Below, in pieces: positions 23,865-35,783 of a stretch of DNA of 64,000 bases. Numbering within the stretch: position 1 is the first letter of the stretch; each line of letters begins with the position of its first letter. The notes under the pieces were generated by a model. That model saw only the letters and a list, made by a program, of their open reading frames with translations. It searched no databases and was not told the origin of the DNA. The position numbers and the translations under genes are program-made. The stretch comes from Apiotrichum sp. Y4204 (lineage: Eukaryota > Basidiomycota > Tremellomycetes > Trichosporonales > Trichosporonaceae): NCBI GenBank assembly GCA_025531455.1, contig JAMYHL010000052.1:62001-126000 (forward strand). Direction: 5' to 3'.

Positions 23865-26730
23865 GTGCGGAGCCCGGCCAATGCTGCTCCGCCAAACTTG
23901 ACCGGCAGTAGTCGTCCGAAGCTCACGTGTAAACAACTACCTTGGCATGTCTTGTCCCGCACCCTTGTACCCTTCGCCTGCGCGCACTGTGTACAGTGTG
24001 CCGCGCGCGGCACGCTCGGCAGTGTCATGCACAGACCATGCTACCATGACGCACAGCCGACTGGGCGGTGTAGCGTGCACGGAGCACCGAGGCGTGCCTG
24101 TGCATTCCATATTCCAGCGACGTCATTGTCGCACAATGACATCGTCTCAGCCAATAACACTTGCCACCCCCTCCCTGTATGTACACTCTCTGTTCCCATG
24201 TATGCGCGTTCTGGGGATGCGGTTTGGCAGTCTCAACGCGAGAAGCATGAGAAAGAAGCTTGCCTTGGGTGGCAACGGCGCGACCGCGACTGGTTGTTAG
24301 AGGTATAGAGGGAAACCCGTTCCGCCCCAACGTCGCCGGTGTGCAAGTCATCAGAGTACAGGTTATCGCGTATCCGCTTGGGATGTAGAGTACGTGTACG
24401 CGCGATCCGCAGAGTCGGGCGGCGCGGGCTCCACATGCGGAGCGTGTGGAGTTCGGCGGGCGACGTCGAGCGGCGCCATGCTCCGCCCCGGGACGATTGG
24501 TCTGCCTACGTGCACTGTCCGATGTCGACGCAGGCGCTGTGCGCTGTGCACTGGCCTTGTGTACTGGCGTTGTGTGCGGTGCATCTATTGCAGACAAGCA
24601 ATTGCGGAGAGTAACAGCATCGCGGTGCAGCAAACGCCCCGCTGGCCACTGGCCGCTGTCCGCCGCCCCGCCATTGGCTGAGCACAGGCAGCCCTTTCCG
24701 CAGTCGTTCGAGGTAGCATGAACGCGCTCCGTAATGTCTCCGCGCCGCGCAACATCCGCCAGCGGCAGCGTTCCCGGCACGAATGTGATTGCAGCACTGG
24801 GCACCAGAGACAGCAGCACGGTCACCTCACAAATATCTCATCTCTCACAGCTCAGACTACAATTACTACTGCTGGTGTCGGTCGAGGTCCGCCAGTCGCG
24901 TTCATCGGCGACTGGTATGCGCACAACAACCCCCCGTATGCACCCATATTATGAAGGCGTCCAGCGCTGGTCTACTGCGGAGAATGTCAGTCTTCTGCAG
25001 GTCACACACGTCACGCTGTGCGGGTGCGTAGTCTGAGGCGAGCGGTGTATCCGCGGTCGTCCTCGATTCGACACCTCATCACTCGTGACTCTTCCAGACA
25101 TTTGCTCACATTCTTCTGGCCTTCAGAGTGCATGCGAGGGGCTCTCAATGTTTCACGATAATGTAGAGCGCGTGGATGATACTGTTGGGGGTCAGCTGGA
25201 TGGCCAGGGTGTGCCAGGTCGCAAGTCAGGTGGACGCACCCAGGAATGTAACCCAAGACGGTGAGCAGGATGTTGATGAGGAGGTCGGCGCCACATCCAA
25301 CCTCGAGGAACACTCCGAGAGGCTACGGGGTCAGCAGAGTCACAGCACTGGGTGGGGCCAAACGAACCGGGAGGATAACCGCCCTGTGGGAAGTCAGTAT
25401 GGTTTCTCTTCGTTTCGGCGGCCGGCGGCAGCGGCAATAGCGGCGACCAACTCCCAACTCGCGCTGACAGCTGCCGCCATCGCATCAGAGCTCACAGGAT
25501 AATCTTCAGGATATCAGAACACGCTGCACGGGTTAGCTTTGCAGTCGTGGATGCAATCACGGTACGCACTAAGAGGCATGGTGGATGGATTGGGTGAGGG
25601 AGTGGGACAAACAGAAAATGCAGGGCAAGTCTCTTAAGTATTTGTGGTGGCTGGCGAGGCGGGTGGCCAGGGAACGAGACGAGGCCAGTCGGATGGGTGC
25701 CGTGGGACCAAAGGGTGACTGCGGGAGATGGGACGGAAGACTTGCCTGCAGCCTGTCTGCTCGGCCGCCTGTTAGCTGTCCTGTTGGAGCCCATTGTGTG
25801 ATGATGTCACCGCGTCACCCCCTCGGCCTCATCATATTCCGGACCTGTGTTGCAGCGTGCCATCGGCTTTGCTCGCTCTGGACCAAGCTGGAACAAAATT
25901 CAAAAGCCAACCCCTCCTCGCCTGATGGCCTCATGGTCGCCACCGTCGTCACCATTGCCACCGGTCTTGCTTCTGACCTTCTGGGCCATGGGCCCAAAAG
26001 CACCGCAGTGCGCTTCGCCGCAGCTGACAAGCAATGGAACATGAGTACATGAGTGCATAATATGACCTGAAACGTGGCGCGGTGACTTGCCGCGCTTGCC
26101 GCAGCTGCCGCTTTGAGGATAGAAAAGCGGGCTTCTCGCGGAATTCCGCAAACAGTCCCGAATAGGTACTGCAATCTACTACTGGGATCATCACACCTTT
26201 GGGTGGCTAACTAATATAACTAATGAACACACACGCCACCTTTGAGAACAGCGATCGCGAGCAGATACAGCAGTGTGCATTGGACCGTGCGTCATTCGCC
26301 CATCCGCCATCCCTTCCAATCCATGGATCGTCCCATATGCCGCGGAGGAGATCATCGCAACCCTCGCGGCCCGCGCTGGATTCTATTTTGGATGCTTGAC
26401 ATTGCTGCACAACTTTTTTTGTGGAACAAGTTGGATGCCGCCCAGCGCTAGTGGCCGAGACCTGTTCGGTCATGGGATGACCCAATGCGCCAATGCAGAG
26501 CTCTGTATGAACTGACACGGCGACCCCTGAGGCTCCCGAGCCACTGAACTGTTTGGGATAGAGCACATGCATATTATTGGTTCAGGTATAAACATGGAAG
26601 TACAGCGGTACAAAGGTTTTCATGTTTGAGTGACGAGCAAACAGGTCGTCAGAGGGGCGGGGGGGTAGTTTGAGTGGAAGGGAGAAATGAATGGGAGGTG
26701 GTATTGCGAAAGCCACAATAGTGGTAACTC

Positions 26731-29700
26731 TTAGGCATCGACGTCCATCGCCTGGGCCCGCCGCAGGCCATCACACAGTTCCTCGACCTCGAGATCAGCC
26801 CCATTAAGCTCGGACGCGACGGAATCCTTCCGCACATACGGAGTCGCGGTCGACATGTCCTCGAGGTTCGTGAGGCTCTCCTTCCGTCCGCCAAAGGTGT
26901 GCACGCTCGGCGAGGTCGAGTGCCGCCCCCGCAGCCGGGGTGCTGGTACAGGCTCGGGCTCCGGCGTTTGGTCCTCGCTTTCGACATCGGGGACCGGCTC
27001 TGGGGTCTTGGATCGCCGCCCAACATCCCACTTTGGCGGCCATGCCGGCCAGCGGCGCTGGGGACTGGTGTCGGCGCTGGAGGAAACGCCGTCCCCGCGC
27101 GGGCGGGAGCGGTCCAGATGCATAGGCAGTTTGGGGAAGGACGGGCGGCGGCTACGCGGGGCTGGAGGGATCGGGAGGCCTATTTCAGGCTCGACCGACG
27201 AGATGGACTTGATTGACGCGCCGGTGTGCACACTCGTCTCATTGTTGCTCATCACCACGTCCTCCTTGCTCTTCACCTTGTCCATGTCCTCGAAGAGGCT
27301 CCCTTTCTTCCGCCCCAAACGCGCCTGGTGCCGCGGAAGGAGCTGCAGCAGCCGACGCGGCTTCAGAGGGTCATTGGCGGCAGCGACCGCAGCGGCGCGC
27401 GCCACCTTCCCTGTGAGCGTTCCAGACGCGTGGGGCGTGATGCTAAAGTCTCCCGCAAAGTTGTCGAGTGGTGTTGGGGGCACCGTGTTAACTCTTTCGA
27501 CAGGCGGGTTGATCACAGATGGACCTGTGGATGTAGGTTTGAGGCTGCACGCCTCGACTATGGGTGTGCCGGGGGTGGAGGACGGGGTACGAACCCCGCT
27601 GGACTCAGACGACGCCGGGCCATCCGAGGTAGGGCGGCAGAGACCGGGCGTCGCGGCCACGGGCGACACGACGTCAGGGCTCACGGTGCGTGCGTGCGGG
27701 GGAGCCGCCTCGAGCTTGGCAAGAGTCTGGAGCTCGTGCGCGGTGCGTGGAGAGCTCGGACTGCCAGGCGGAGACGAGAACGGGGAGCCGAGCCTCGCCC
27801 CCGGACTGTCCGCGGATGCGAGCGACTGCGCGGCCTTAACGGAGAAGATGGTGGTAGCGGTCGCACGGCGCGCGCGCTGGGGGGTCGCGAAGGTGATGAC
27901 CTCGGCAGCATCGTAGCCCGAGTCAGACTCTGAGACAAACGATATTGTGTCCGCCGGCACCTTGAGCGAGCTCGCCAGGCTGACGGGAAAAACGGAGGTG
28001 GATGTTTGCGTGACGACTTCCGGCTCCGGCTTCGTGATCACCTTCGCTTCGGGCTCAACGACCTTCTCCACTTGCGGGGTCACCGTCGGCTCGGTGAAAT
28101 CGGCGGGCGGAGGGCTACTGGGCATGCCAGTCGCGGCATTGAAAGCCGTCTCGCTCGTGGTGGACACCAGAGTCGGGTGGCCGATGCTCGATTTCACTGA
28201 GCGCATAGTGCGGCGCTTATCCCGCTTGTCCTTTTCTGCTGAATTTGTTTCGGGGTTTATAGGAGAGGAAGGAGTGTTGGTATTAGGAGACGACGGTGCG
28301 GCGTCTAGATAGGACGAGCGCGGGACGAGGAGCGGGGAGAGCGGGGAGAGCGCCGAGGGAGTGAGCGGCGCCTGGTCGCCGAATGCGGGGAGGAGTGCCC
28401 CCGGTCCAGATGCACCCCCACTCGGAAGGGTTACGCTTGCCCGGGAGCGCTGGCGGAACGAAAAGATGGGCGACCGCGACTGGCGCTGTGGCCGCACGAT
28501 TGGGTCTGTGCCGTTCTTGTCGCCGTGAATTCCACCGAGGAGGTCAATCGACGCACCGCGCGAGAAACTCCGCGACATGTGCCTATTCGGCGTGCTCGGC
28601 TCGCGCGAGTGGGACGGGGTGATGGCTGTCGGTGTGCCAACCGGCGTAGGGTTCTGCGGAGTGCGTGGCGTCGGCGTGTGAGGCGGCGTCGATTTGCCAA
28701 GCGATACGATCGGCAGAGGTGGAGGGAGGCTCATTGACAGAGAGCGGCGCGTCTTTGTCATGGACCCGCGGGACACTGACTTGGCGAGCGCCTCAGACTT
28801 AGCCAGTGCTTCGAGGTCGAGCGTCGGCACCGGAGGCGCCGCCTCGGGGGGTACAGAACGTTTTCCACCACTCGACGCGCTTGATCGCGGGGTCTTGCCA
28901 AGACGCAATGTTACACTCGACTTTTTCTTGCTGATCACTGCCCGCATTGAGCTGCCAGAGCTGGCGGGTATAGGGGGAACGGGGGGAGGAGCGTCGGCGG
29001 CCGCTGTCGGCTCGGACACCAGCGAGTGAGCCGAGGGGGCCGTGCGGCTGCGTGCAAGGGGTGGGCGTATGACATCCTTGTCGATGTTCTTGTCCTTGGT
29101 CTTGGCTTCTTTGGTGGACAGCTCGGACTCGAGTCTGGTGTCAGCGTTGAAATCGAGCCACTGTGGTCGGTGATGAGTGCCCCGCGATGTGCATGGCCAT
29201 AGCCCTCATTCCGCGTCACGCTGCGATCGGAGCACGTAGCGCTGCTGTTCAACTGCAATGCAATTCACAGCAATGTGGCATTTGCATGTTTGCAACTGTT
29301 CAGGACGTCACAGATCACTCTGCGACGCGAGACAATTGTGGCGCCACGACAAGGGGGCGTGCGCTGGCCATTGGTCATTGACACATTGGTAACACATGGC
29401 CTGGTAGCACATGGCTGGCGCCACCCCGCGCGGCCCCACTGCTCTCCGTGCATCGATCCCAGACCCAAGATCTGGTCAGGAGTTTGGCGTATCATGGCTG
29501 AGGATCGAGGAAAGATCGGGGAGTGGGGATCGAGAGACGCCATGCGCCGGATGCCCAAGACTGGACACGCGGCGACAACATAGCCATTCAGCCGCCCGCG
29601 GCTAGCACCGACATGACAGGTCATGAACTCACTTGTTCTTCCGTGGCGTGAGGCGCTTGAGCAAACCCTCGACCATGCGCCGCCCGCGGCCTGGCGTTGT

Positions 29701-30868
29701 GGGTTCACCCGTGGTGGCAAGGGGAAGCTCCGGAATGGGCGGGACGTCCACATCCATAGCCGTGTCATGTGAGCCCCACTCCATGCGGCACTTGCCCGAC
29801 CTGATGGATCGAATCGAGGTGGACGACTTGATGCTCTTGGCCGAGCGCGTGCTCTTGACGGACGGCGCCTTGCGTGACGAGCGACGGGAGAGGAGGGCAC
29901 TCATGCCGCTGCCACTACCCGAGCCCGAGGCGCCGTGGCTCGTACTCGAGCGGGGTTTGCTGCGCGCGCTCTCGTTCGACTTGCGACCAAACCACGAGTG
30001 TGTGCTGGATGTCTTGTCGTCGTTCTCCTCGCTCGAGGACGACCAGCGGCTCACGAGCTGGCGATTAGGCGAAGGTGTGGCGGTGTTAGCTGCGACTCGA
30101 AGAGAGTGGAGCATTGTTCCAAGGGCGCGGTCGACGCTTGCCTCGCCCCTATTCGCCTTGTACTGCTGGGGTGAAGCCGTGGGTGTGCTGTTGAATGCGG
30201 CGGACGATCGGCGACGCAGAGCGGCGCTGGGGCTGCCGTGGCTCGACGCCGGGGATGCCGCGACGCGGCGGAAGGGCGCGCGGCCCAGCCGCCGAGCCGC
30301 AGGCGTGCACGGGCGCGAGGGGCCAAAGGGGGACGAGACGGGAGAAGAGGCGCGCATCGGTCCAAACTGTGTGGTAAGTATGTAAGTTTCGGTGAGTGGC
30401 CTGAGTGGTTTCATCGGCGCTTGTAGGTGGGATATATAGGGAGATCGGACTCACGAGATCAATGTCATTGCCGGTCAGCTCAACCTTTGGGGCAGCCTGA
30501 GGTAGGCGGCTAATCTTGTTCTTGCTCATGTTCCTTCCGGGGGTGGTATTATTAGATGCTGTCGACTTGGACTTGGAAGAGGTCCTCGCCGTCGGAGAGC
30601 TCATATGGGCGTGGGCGTTCCGGGAGGCTGTGCGCTGTTGGGACGTGCGGCGGCGGTTCTTCTCGCTACGGGCCGCGAGGGTGCTGAGCGCCTCGGCGTG
30701 AAACTTGGGTGGGTGGGGGCGGGGACGGGTCGAGGCACTGAACGAGTCCGTCTCGAGAAAGACGTCGTCGTGCGTCGGGTCGGCGACCAACGTGCTCGAT
30801 GCAGTTAGATACGGATGAGAGATGGTGTGGTTGTCGATGCGGGCCATGCCCATCCGTTTATGCTTCAT
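26731..30868 (-). CDS. Ser/Pro/Arg-rich 1183-aa protein of unknown function
   Basis: Exons (minus strand): 30868-30455, 30366-29633, 29134-26731; 1183 aa. At first sight this is two genes, because exon 2 runs into a TGA at 29631-29629. That TGA lies inside a GTGAGT donor, and the acceptor CTGACACCAG|A before 29134 restores the frame exactly (AA|A codon). The sequence is almost wholly low complexity: Ser/Arg/Pro-rich blocks (RSIRSGK, KSIKSSTSIRSI), basic patches near the exon 2/3 border (LLKRLTPRKNK), PPPVPPIPASS, and a C-terminal acidic-proline stretch followed by ELCDGLRRAQAMDVDA. No enzymatic domain, TM or signal peptide is visible. Short basic patches and numerous SP/TP sites suggest a phospho-regulated scaffold or cytoskeletal/polarity protein; this is inference. 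The start at 30868 (MKHKRMGMARI) has alternative Mets a few codons downstream. Confidence 0.72.
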
Positions 30869-31950
30869 GCTGCTGACCGCGAACCGCGAACCGCGAGCTC
30901 GCTCTGCGTTCGTCGGCGCCTGTCGAGGTGAGCGTAGGGGAGGCCTTGTGGCCTTGTGGGGGTGGGAGGGGGTGTGGCGGGCGGTGGCTGAGCTGCGTTG
31001 CTGCCTCAGAATGCGGCTTGCGTGGCTGATTCTCTTTTCCCTCTCGTCGTCTCTCTCACGCTCTGCTCCTATCCCTGCGTTGTCGTCCGTCGCTGGGGAA
31101 TATCTCTTGCTCGTTGGACGGGGGGTTTCTCCAGCTCTCAGGTGGCGACGCCGCTGAAGATCCTCTCAGGACCGTCTCTCCTGGTCTGCCCTCGGTGCAA
31201 GAGGTCGACACAGGCTGTCGCTCTCGTATTAGAGCGTGGCTTGGGGGCACTCGGACCAATGACAACCAGTTCAATAGCTACACAGGGAACGCCTAGCGGA
31301 CCAAGGCGAAGAAAAGGAATGTGCAGCTGTTCAACTCCCGGGGTCGGGGTATGCTGTTCCGTAATAGAGGCCCCGGCAGCGCTCAGACGCTCGCGCGCGA
31401 CGCGACCTGCTCTCAATAACTCGCGGTTGGAGAGTCGTTTTGCGGACAAGGGTGTTCCGGGCGGTTAGGGTATGAGGGGCGGCAGGGATGGGGATTGTGG
31501 CGCACGGTGGAGAAACGGCGACCACAGGACAATGGCCGTCGGCGAGCACAATGGAACACTCTGTGTGGAGTGCTAGAGTCAGTGCCCAGTGCCGGATACT
31601 GGGTACTGGGACTCGATTGCGTTGCGTTCGTGTCGTGCGGTGTCTTGGAATGCGTTGTTTCGGAAAACGCAGCGACTGGCCAGGCCAGTGGGCCGCGGAC
31701 GAGGTCGTGACTGTGGGGTGACTGCAGAGGCGCACGGAATGGAATGGAATGTGTCTCGGTAGGCTGTGTTGGAATGGCAAGGTATGATGTAGAGCAATGG
31801 CAGCGGGGCACGACGGTGTTGGTGAGCGGGATATCGAATGGTGGGGAGAGGTGGTGAGCGGTGAAGAAAGGAGAGGAGGAGGACACTCGGCGAGAGTGAG
31901 AACAGGCAATAAGTATAAGAAATGTGTTGTTTGGATGTTTGTCGCTTGAG
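30869..31950 (-). promoter_or_regulatory. pyrimidine-rich leader/promoter of the 1183-aa protein gene
   Basis: Read on the minus strand, about 1 kb upstream of the ATG at 30868 is C+T rich, like the leaders of the GATA-factor and membrane-protein genes. The 328-codon minus-strand ORF at 31331-32317 is explained by this composition. Confidence 0.4.
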
Positions 31951-33814
31951 TCGGGGGTGCGCGGTGCGTGCAGCATGCAGCAATGATCGCGAGCGCGCAT
32001 CTGCGCATCCTGCTTGTGCTTCTGGTGCGCGGTGCGAGAGGGGGAGAGGAAGCACGAAAAACACTTGTCGTCACCGTCGCGCGCTGATCATGCTGCTCAT
32101 CACATCCGATGATGAACACCCGAGCTTTGAATCCTGCAATGATTCCCACGGCGCAGTGAATAAGAATCATCCTTCGGCTTCTGTCTCTTCCCATGGCTCG
32201 GGACTTTGAGGCGTGATCATCCTGCATCCCAGCTTCCCATAGCAGTTGCAATGAATTGCAATCAACTCGAGGTAATGCACCCAACATTGCCTCACATTGC
32301 CCCGTCCACCGCGCCATATTGCATTTTTACTCATGCAAACGGTGGATCGAAAGGACGGGGTATAAGGGGTCAAAGGACGCTCGGTCCCGGGCAAAGAAGA
32401 AAGCGTCCAGCGCGTCAAGCGCATCAAGATTGCTTCGGCTTCGACTTCGGAGGCGGTGGCGCTCGCCATCGGATGGGTCGTCATTGTCCTGTGCGAGACG
32501 TTATCTCCTTGTCTCAAAACGTATCGAGTATCGAGTAAACCATCTCTCGAGCCCGATGGACTAAAGGACTGTCAAACTGTCATGTCCTGTCAGCACACTT
32601 GTGGCCTTGTGGCCGTGTGGAGGCACATTCCGACCCAGGAGACGGGGCGCCGCCAATGAAGGAGAGCCTACAGTTAGTGTGGCAGGGGCGATGCCCAAGG
32701 TGCGAGGCGTGTGCGTCCAAAGATGCAAGGGAAGGAAACCGCACTCGCTGGCCATGGGAAACCGCGAAGCTGTTGGACAGAGAAGTTGGAAAGGGAGCTG
32801 GGAGGTGAGGTGCGCACGAGGGATTGAGCCGTTTGAACACATGCGCACGTTGTGGGGCACTCGCGCACTCGCGTCACGGTGGAAATGGCTTCACGAATAC
32901 GCGTCCTTGATTAACAGTGTGCCCGAGGGACATGATGGACATAAGAAAGATGGTTTGGAAGTGACCAGCCAAACAGTTGTTCGTCGTGGAGCGGAGAGTG
33001 TTATTTGCGCCGTCTCGGGAAGAAAGCTGAGGATCTCCGAGCTACAGCCTCTAGGCTCTCGACCAAATCTCACAGAACATTGAACGGCGGAGAGCGCCGC
33101 TCCGCTTCCCTCTTCCCACCTTTTGCCAAGCTGCCTAATGGCAGCCCAGCTGATGAGCAAAACCATCCAATGTCTGTCCACTGCATCTTATCTGATGCGA
33201 TATGGATTTATGCACCAGTGTCCGAGACATGAGACACCGGACCGAGATCTCAGTGAGCGTATCGGGGCCCCACAGCTAGTGTATATGAGGGGGCATTTCG
33301 GACTCCAGCTCAAGCTAGCAAGCTGCCACCTACCAACAGCTCGACGTTACGATGCGCCAGCTCCCCGTCGCTAGTGTGTTGAATGTTTCTGTGAAGCCAT
33401 GTGAAGGCGAAGAAGTACTCGTTGGGAGTGAGAAATACTCGATGGAAAATATGAGGACAACATGGTCTTGCCTCGCAGTTGCACGTGCAGCTCGGCTATT
33501 CCCCAACACTAATCTGAGTGCTCGACTGCGTTTCCCACACCTTTTGGCGTGGTGCCATGTCGTCACTGGGGTTTCTCCACGTCGCCCCGAGACTCTGATG
33601 GCAATCGCTTTCGGCTCAACGACCGATCAGTTTCAGTCTCCTGTCAATGGTATCCACGCTCTGCAGCTCGACGTCCGAGACTGTGTTACACGACGGTACA
33701 CGCTGTGCTGCTCATTGCTACATGCATGCCTTTTGACTTCTCCAGGATGCGCGGTCCGGTCCCCCGGACCTGACACCTTCATCCGCTCTACGTGAGTGTG
33801 TGCTGAGACGGCAC
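31951..33814. other. intergenic, no gene recognised
   Basis: This stretch separates the leader of the 1183-aa protein gene from the 3' end of the enoyl-CoA hydratase gene. ORFs on both strands overlap one another and show no family resemblance. No RNA gene or repeat of note was seen. Confidence 0.5.
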
Positions 33815-34886
33815 TTAGTTGTCGGTCCAGGTAGGCTTGCGCTTCTCGGCGAAGGCGGCCATGCCCTCCTTCTGGTCGGCGGTGGCGAAGAGGGCCTGGA
33901 AGAGGCGGCGCTCGAGGCGGAGACCCTGGGCGAGAGGGAGCTCGAGGGCTGGAGTTAGTGTGTTGTACACGAAGATTGTATGTTATATGAGCTGGGCACG
34001 GCGGTCGTCGCCCAAGAGGTCTGTGCTTGACCTCCGGGCTCGGCCCGAGTTGTCGCCCGCGTCTCTCTCGCGACTTACCGGCGTTGACGGCCTCCTTGCC
34101 GGCCTGCGAGGCGACGACACCGAACTTGGCGATGCCCTCGGCGACCTTGACGGCCTCCTCGACGACGGACTGGCCCTCCTCGGTGACGCGCGAGGCGAGG
34201 CCCCACTGGCCAGCCTCAACACCGGTGATCTTGCGGTTGGTGAGGACCATGTCCATGGCGCGGTTCTTGCCGATGAGGTGGACAAGGCGCTGCGAGCCAC
34301 CACCACCGGGGATGATGCCGAGGGTGATCTCGGGCTGGGCAAAGGTGGCCTTGGGCGTGCAGATGAGGAAGTCGGTCATCATGGCGAGCTCACAGCCACC
34401 GCCGAGCTGGGGTTAGCGCGATGCGATGAGAGTGGCAGAGCGCGGAGACAGCAAGACACATCTCCGCCTCTCGCTAGCGCAGCAACTCACAGCGTAACCG
34501 GCAACGGCGCCGACGATAGGCTTGCGGATGTCGGCAATCTTGGCCCAGGTGCCGAGGAAGTTGTTCTTGTAGGCGTCGGCAAACTGCTTGTCCTTCATCT
34601 CCTTGATGTCGGCACCGGCCGCGAACACCTTCTCACCGCCAGTAAGGACGATGGCGCGGATGGCGGGGTCGTTGTCGACCTTCTCGAGCTCGGCGTTGAG
34701 CTGGTCAAAGAGCGGGGTCGAGAGGGCGTTGAGGGCCTTGGGGCGGTTGAGGGTGAGGATAGCAACCTTGCCCGACTCGGACTTGGACGAGAGCACGAGG
34801 GGCTCGGCCTGCGTCGACATGGCGCGCACGTACGAGACGTAGGCCTGGCGGGCGGCGGCGGCGGGGCGGAGGGAGGTGCGGAACAT
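33815..34886 (-). CDS. ECHS1: mitochondrial enoyl-CoA hydratase (crotonase family)
   Basis: Exons (minus strand): 34886-34491, 34406-34079, 33948-33815; 285 aa, the usual length of short-chain enoyl-CoA hydratase. It hydrates 2-trans-enoyl-CoA to 3-hydroxyacyl-CoA (EC 4.2.1.17) in beta-oxidation and branched amino-acid breakdown. The first ~25 residues ([21 protein letters not shown]) have Arg/Ala/Ser and no acids, typical of a mitochondrial presequence; an internal Met (AMSTQ) could serve as a second start. Family motifs: [21 protein letters not shown] oxyanion loop ([11 protein letters not shown]), [12 protein letters not shown] and [18 protein letters not shown]. Catalytic glutamates are E138 and E158, 20 residues apart like E144/E164 of the rat enzyme. 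The C-terminus ([13 protein letters not shown]) is typical. It is divergent from the eIF2 alpha gene. Confidence 0.96.
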
Positions 34887-35783
34887 GGTTGCTATCGGGT
34901 GTTTTTGGTGTTGGGGAGAGAGGGGAGTGTGAGGTGAGAGGTGCTGATGGCTTTATAAGGGGCCAGCAAGCGGTGCTGTGGGGCCTGGGTGCTGGGTGCC
35001 GGGATACGGGAAACGAGAATGGTCCCCCCAATGATGGTCCGCGCCGAGCGAAAGCAACGCGCTACAGTGCTTGTTTTCTGTGCCATTCTGTGCGAGCATC
35101 CCCTCCACCTCCCCTGCCTGGGCTACATCATTCGTTGCTGGCGCGCGCTTCTCGGTCGTTCGGCTAAGTTGAGAGAGCATCTGTACAGAGAGCATCTGTA
35201 CCCTGTAGGCCCTGGGCTGGCACAGTGCAAGTATGGAGCTAATAGCCGGGGTCCCACCACAGCGCGACGCGGGGGCTCGGCCTTTACGCGGCGATTGTAG
35301 ACAAAGGTGACAATCAGGAGCAATCAGATGAGAGTATACGTAAGCTAACCACTTTCTGATAGGCGAGGTGCAACGGAGCAAGAGCCGAGAAATCGCGTGT
35401 ACTTCCCATGGGCACCGCGTGCAGACTGCCACATCACGTGGGGGGTCAGAATGCCGGCTCCGGTGTTTTCCACGTGGAAAAATGATGGATTTCGGATCAG
35501 CGTGAGTCAGAGATGGTCGAGTGACAAAAGGAACATCGAACAAAAGTGCTTTGGGTGCTCGGAGGGGTGATGGCGAGCGAGCAGCTTTGTATATCGACCA
35601 CGACCTTATTATACTCTTCATCAAACCAAAAGGGCATTTTCCTCGCATCTCGTCCCGCCCCGCCCCGCCTTTATTCGCGCCGGTCTCGTCTCTCCCATCT
35701 CGATCGCCCGCGACTTTCACCTTCGCGTTCCGCCTTTGCGACCCACTCCCTAATCCCCTTCTCCCCCTCTCATCTCCGCCACC
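34887..35783. promoter_or_regulatory. divergent promoter region between ECHS1-like and eIF2 alpha genes
   Basis: 897 nt separate the two divergent start codons. It contains a TATAAA for the left gene and no clear TATA for the right gene. No gene was recognised inside. Confidence 0.45.
34952..34957 (-). promoter_or_regulatory. TATA box of the enoyl-CoA hydratase gene
   Basis: TATAAA on the minus strand lies ~66 nt before the ATG at 34886, a plausible core-promoter spacing for a short-leader gene. Confidence 0.5.

Larger units (their letters stand above)
15161..26730. other. 11.6 kb region without a recognisable gene
   Basis: Between the 3' ends of the convergent GATA-factor and 1183-aa protein genes I find no exon chain, no conserved protein motif, no rRNA or valid tRNA, and no transposon domain or terminal repeat. 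The longest ORF (17727-18926, 399 codons) has Cys/His/Trp-rich random composition, and similarly long ORFs overlap it on the other strand. Local features are small repeats at 15188 and 23844. GC appears lower than in the coding part of the window. It could hold long non-coding RNAs, distal regulatory DNA, decayed elements or a centromere-like segment; the sequence alone does not decide. Confidence 0.45.

Noticed and set aside
26855..27916. 353-codon plus-strand ORF
   Set aside because: Antisense shadow of the 1183-aa Ser/Pro-rich protein.
29019..29631. boundary between two separate genes (stop at 29629, new ATG at 29019)
   Set aside because: A strong donor and a CTGACACCAG acceptor join the two ORFs in frame, and the codons upstream of the ATG at 29019 continue as plausible coding sequence without any in-frame start.
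31331..32317. 328-codon minus-strand ORF
   Set aside because: Composition follows pyrimidine-rich leader DNA; no family resemblance.
33819..34937. 372-codon plus-strand ORF
   Set aside because: Antisense shadow of the enoyl-CoA hydratase exons.
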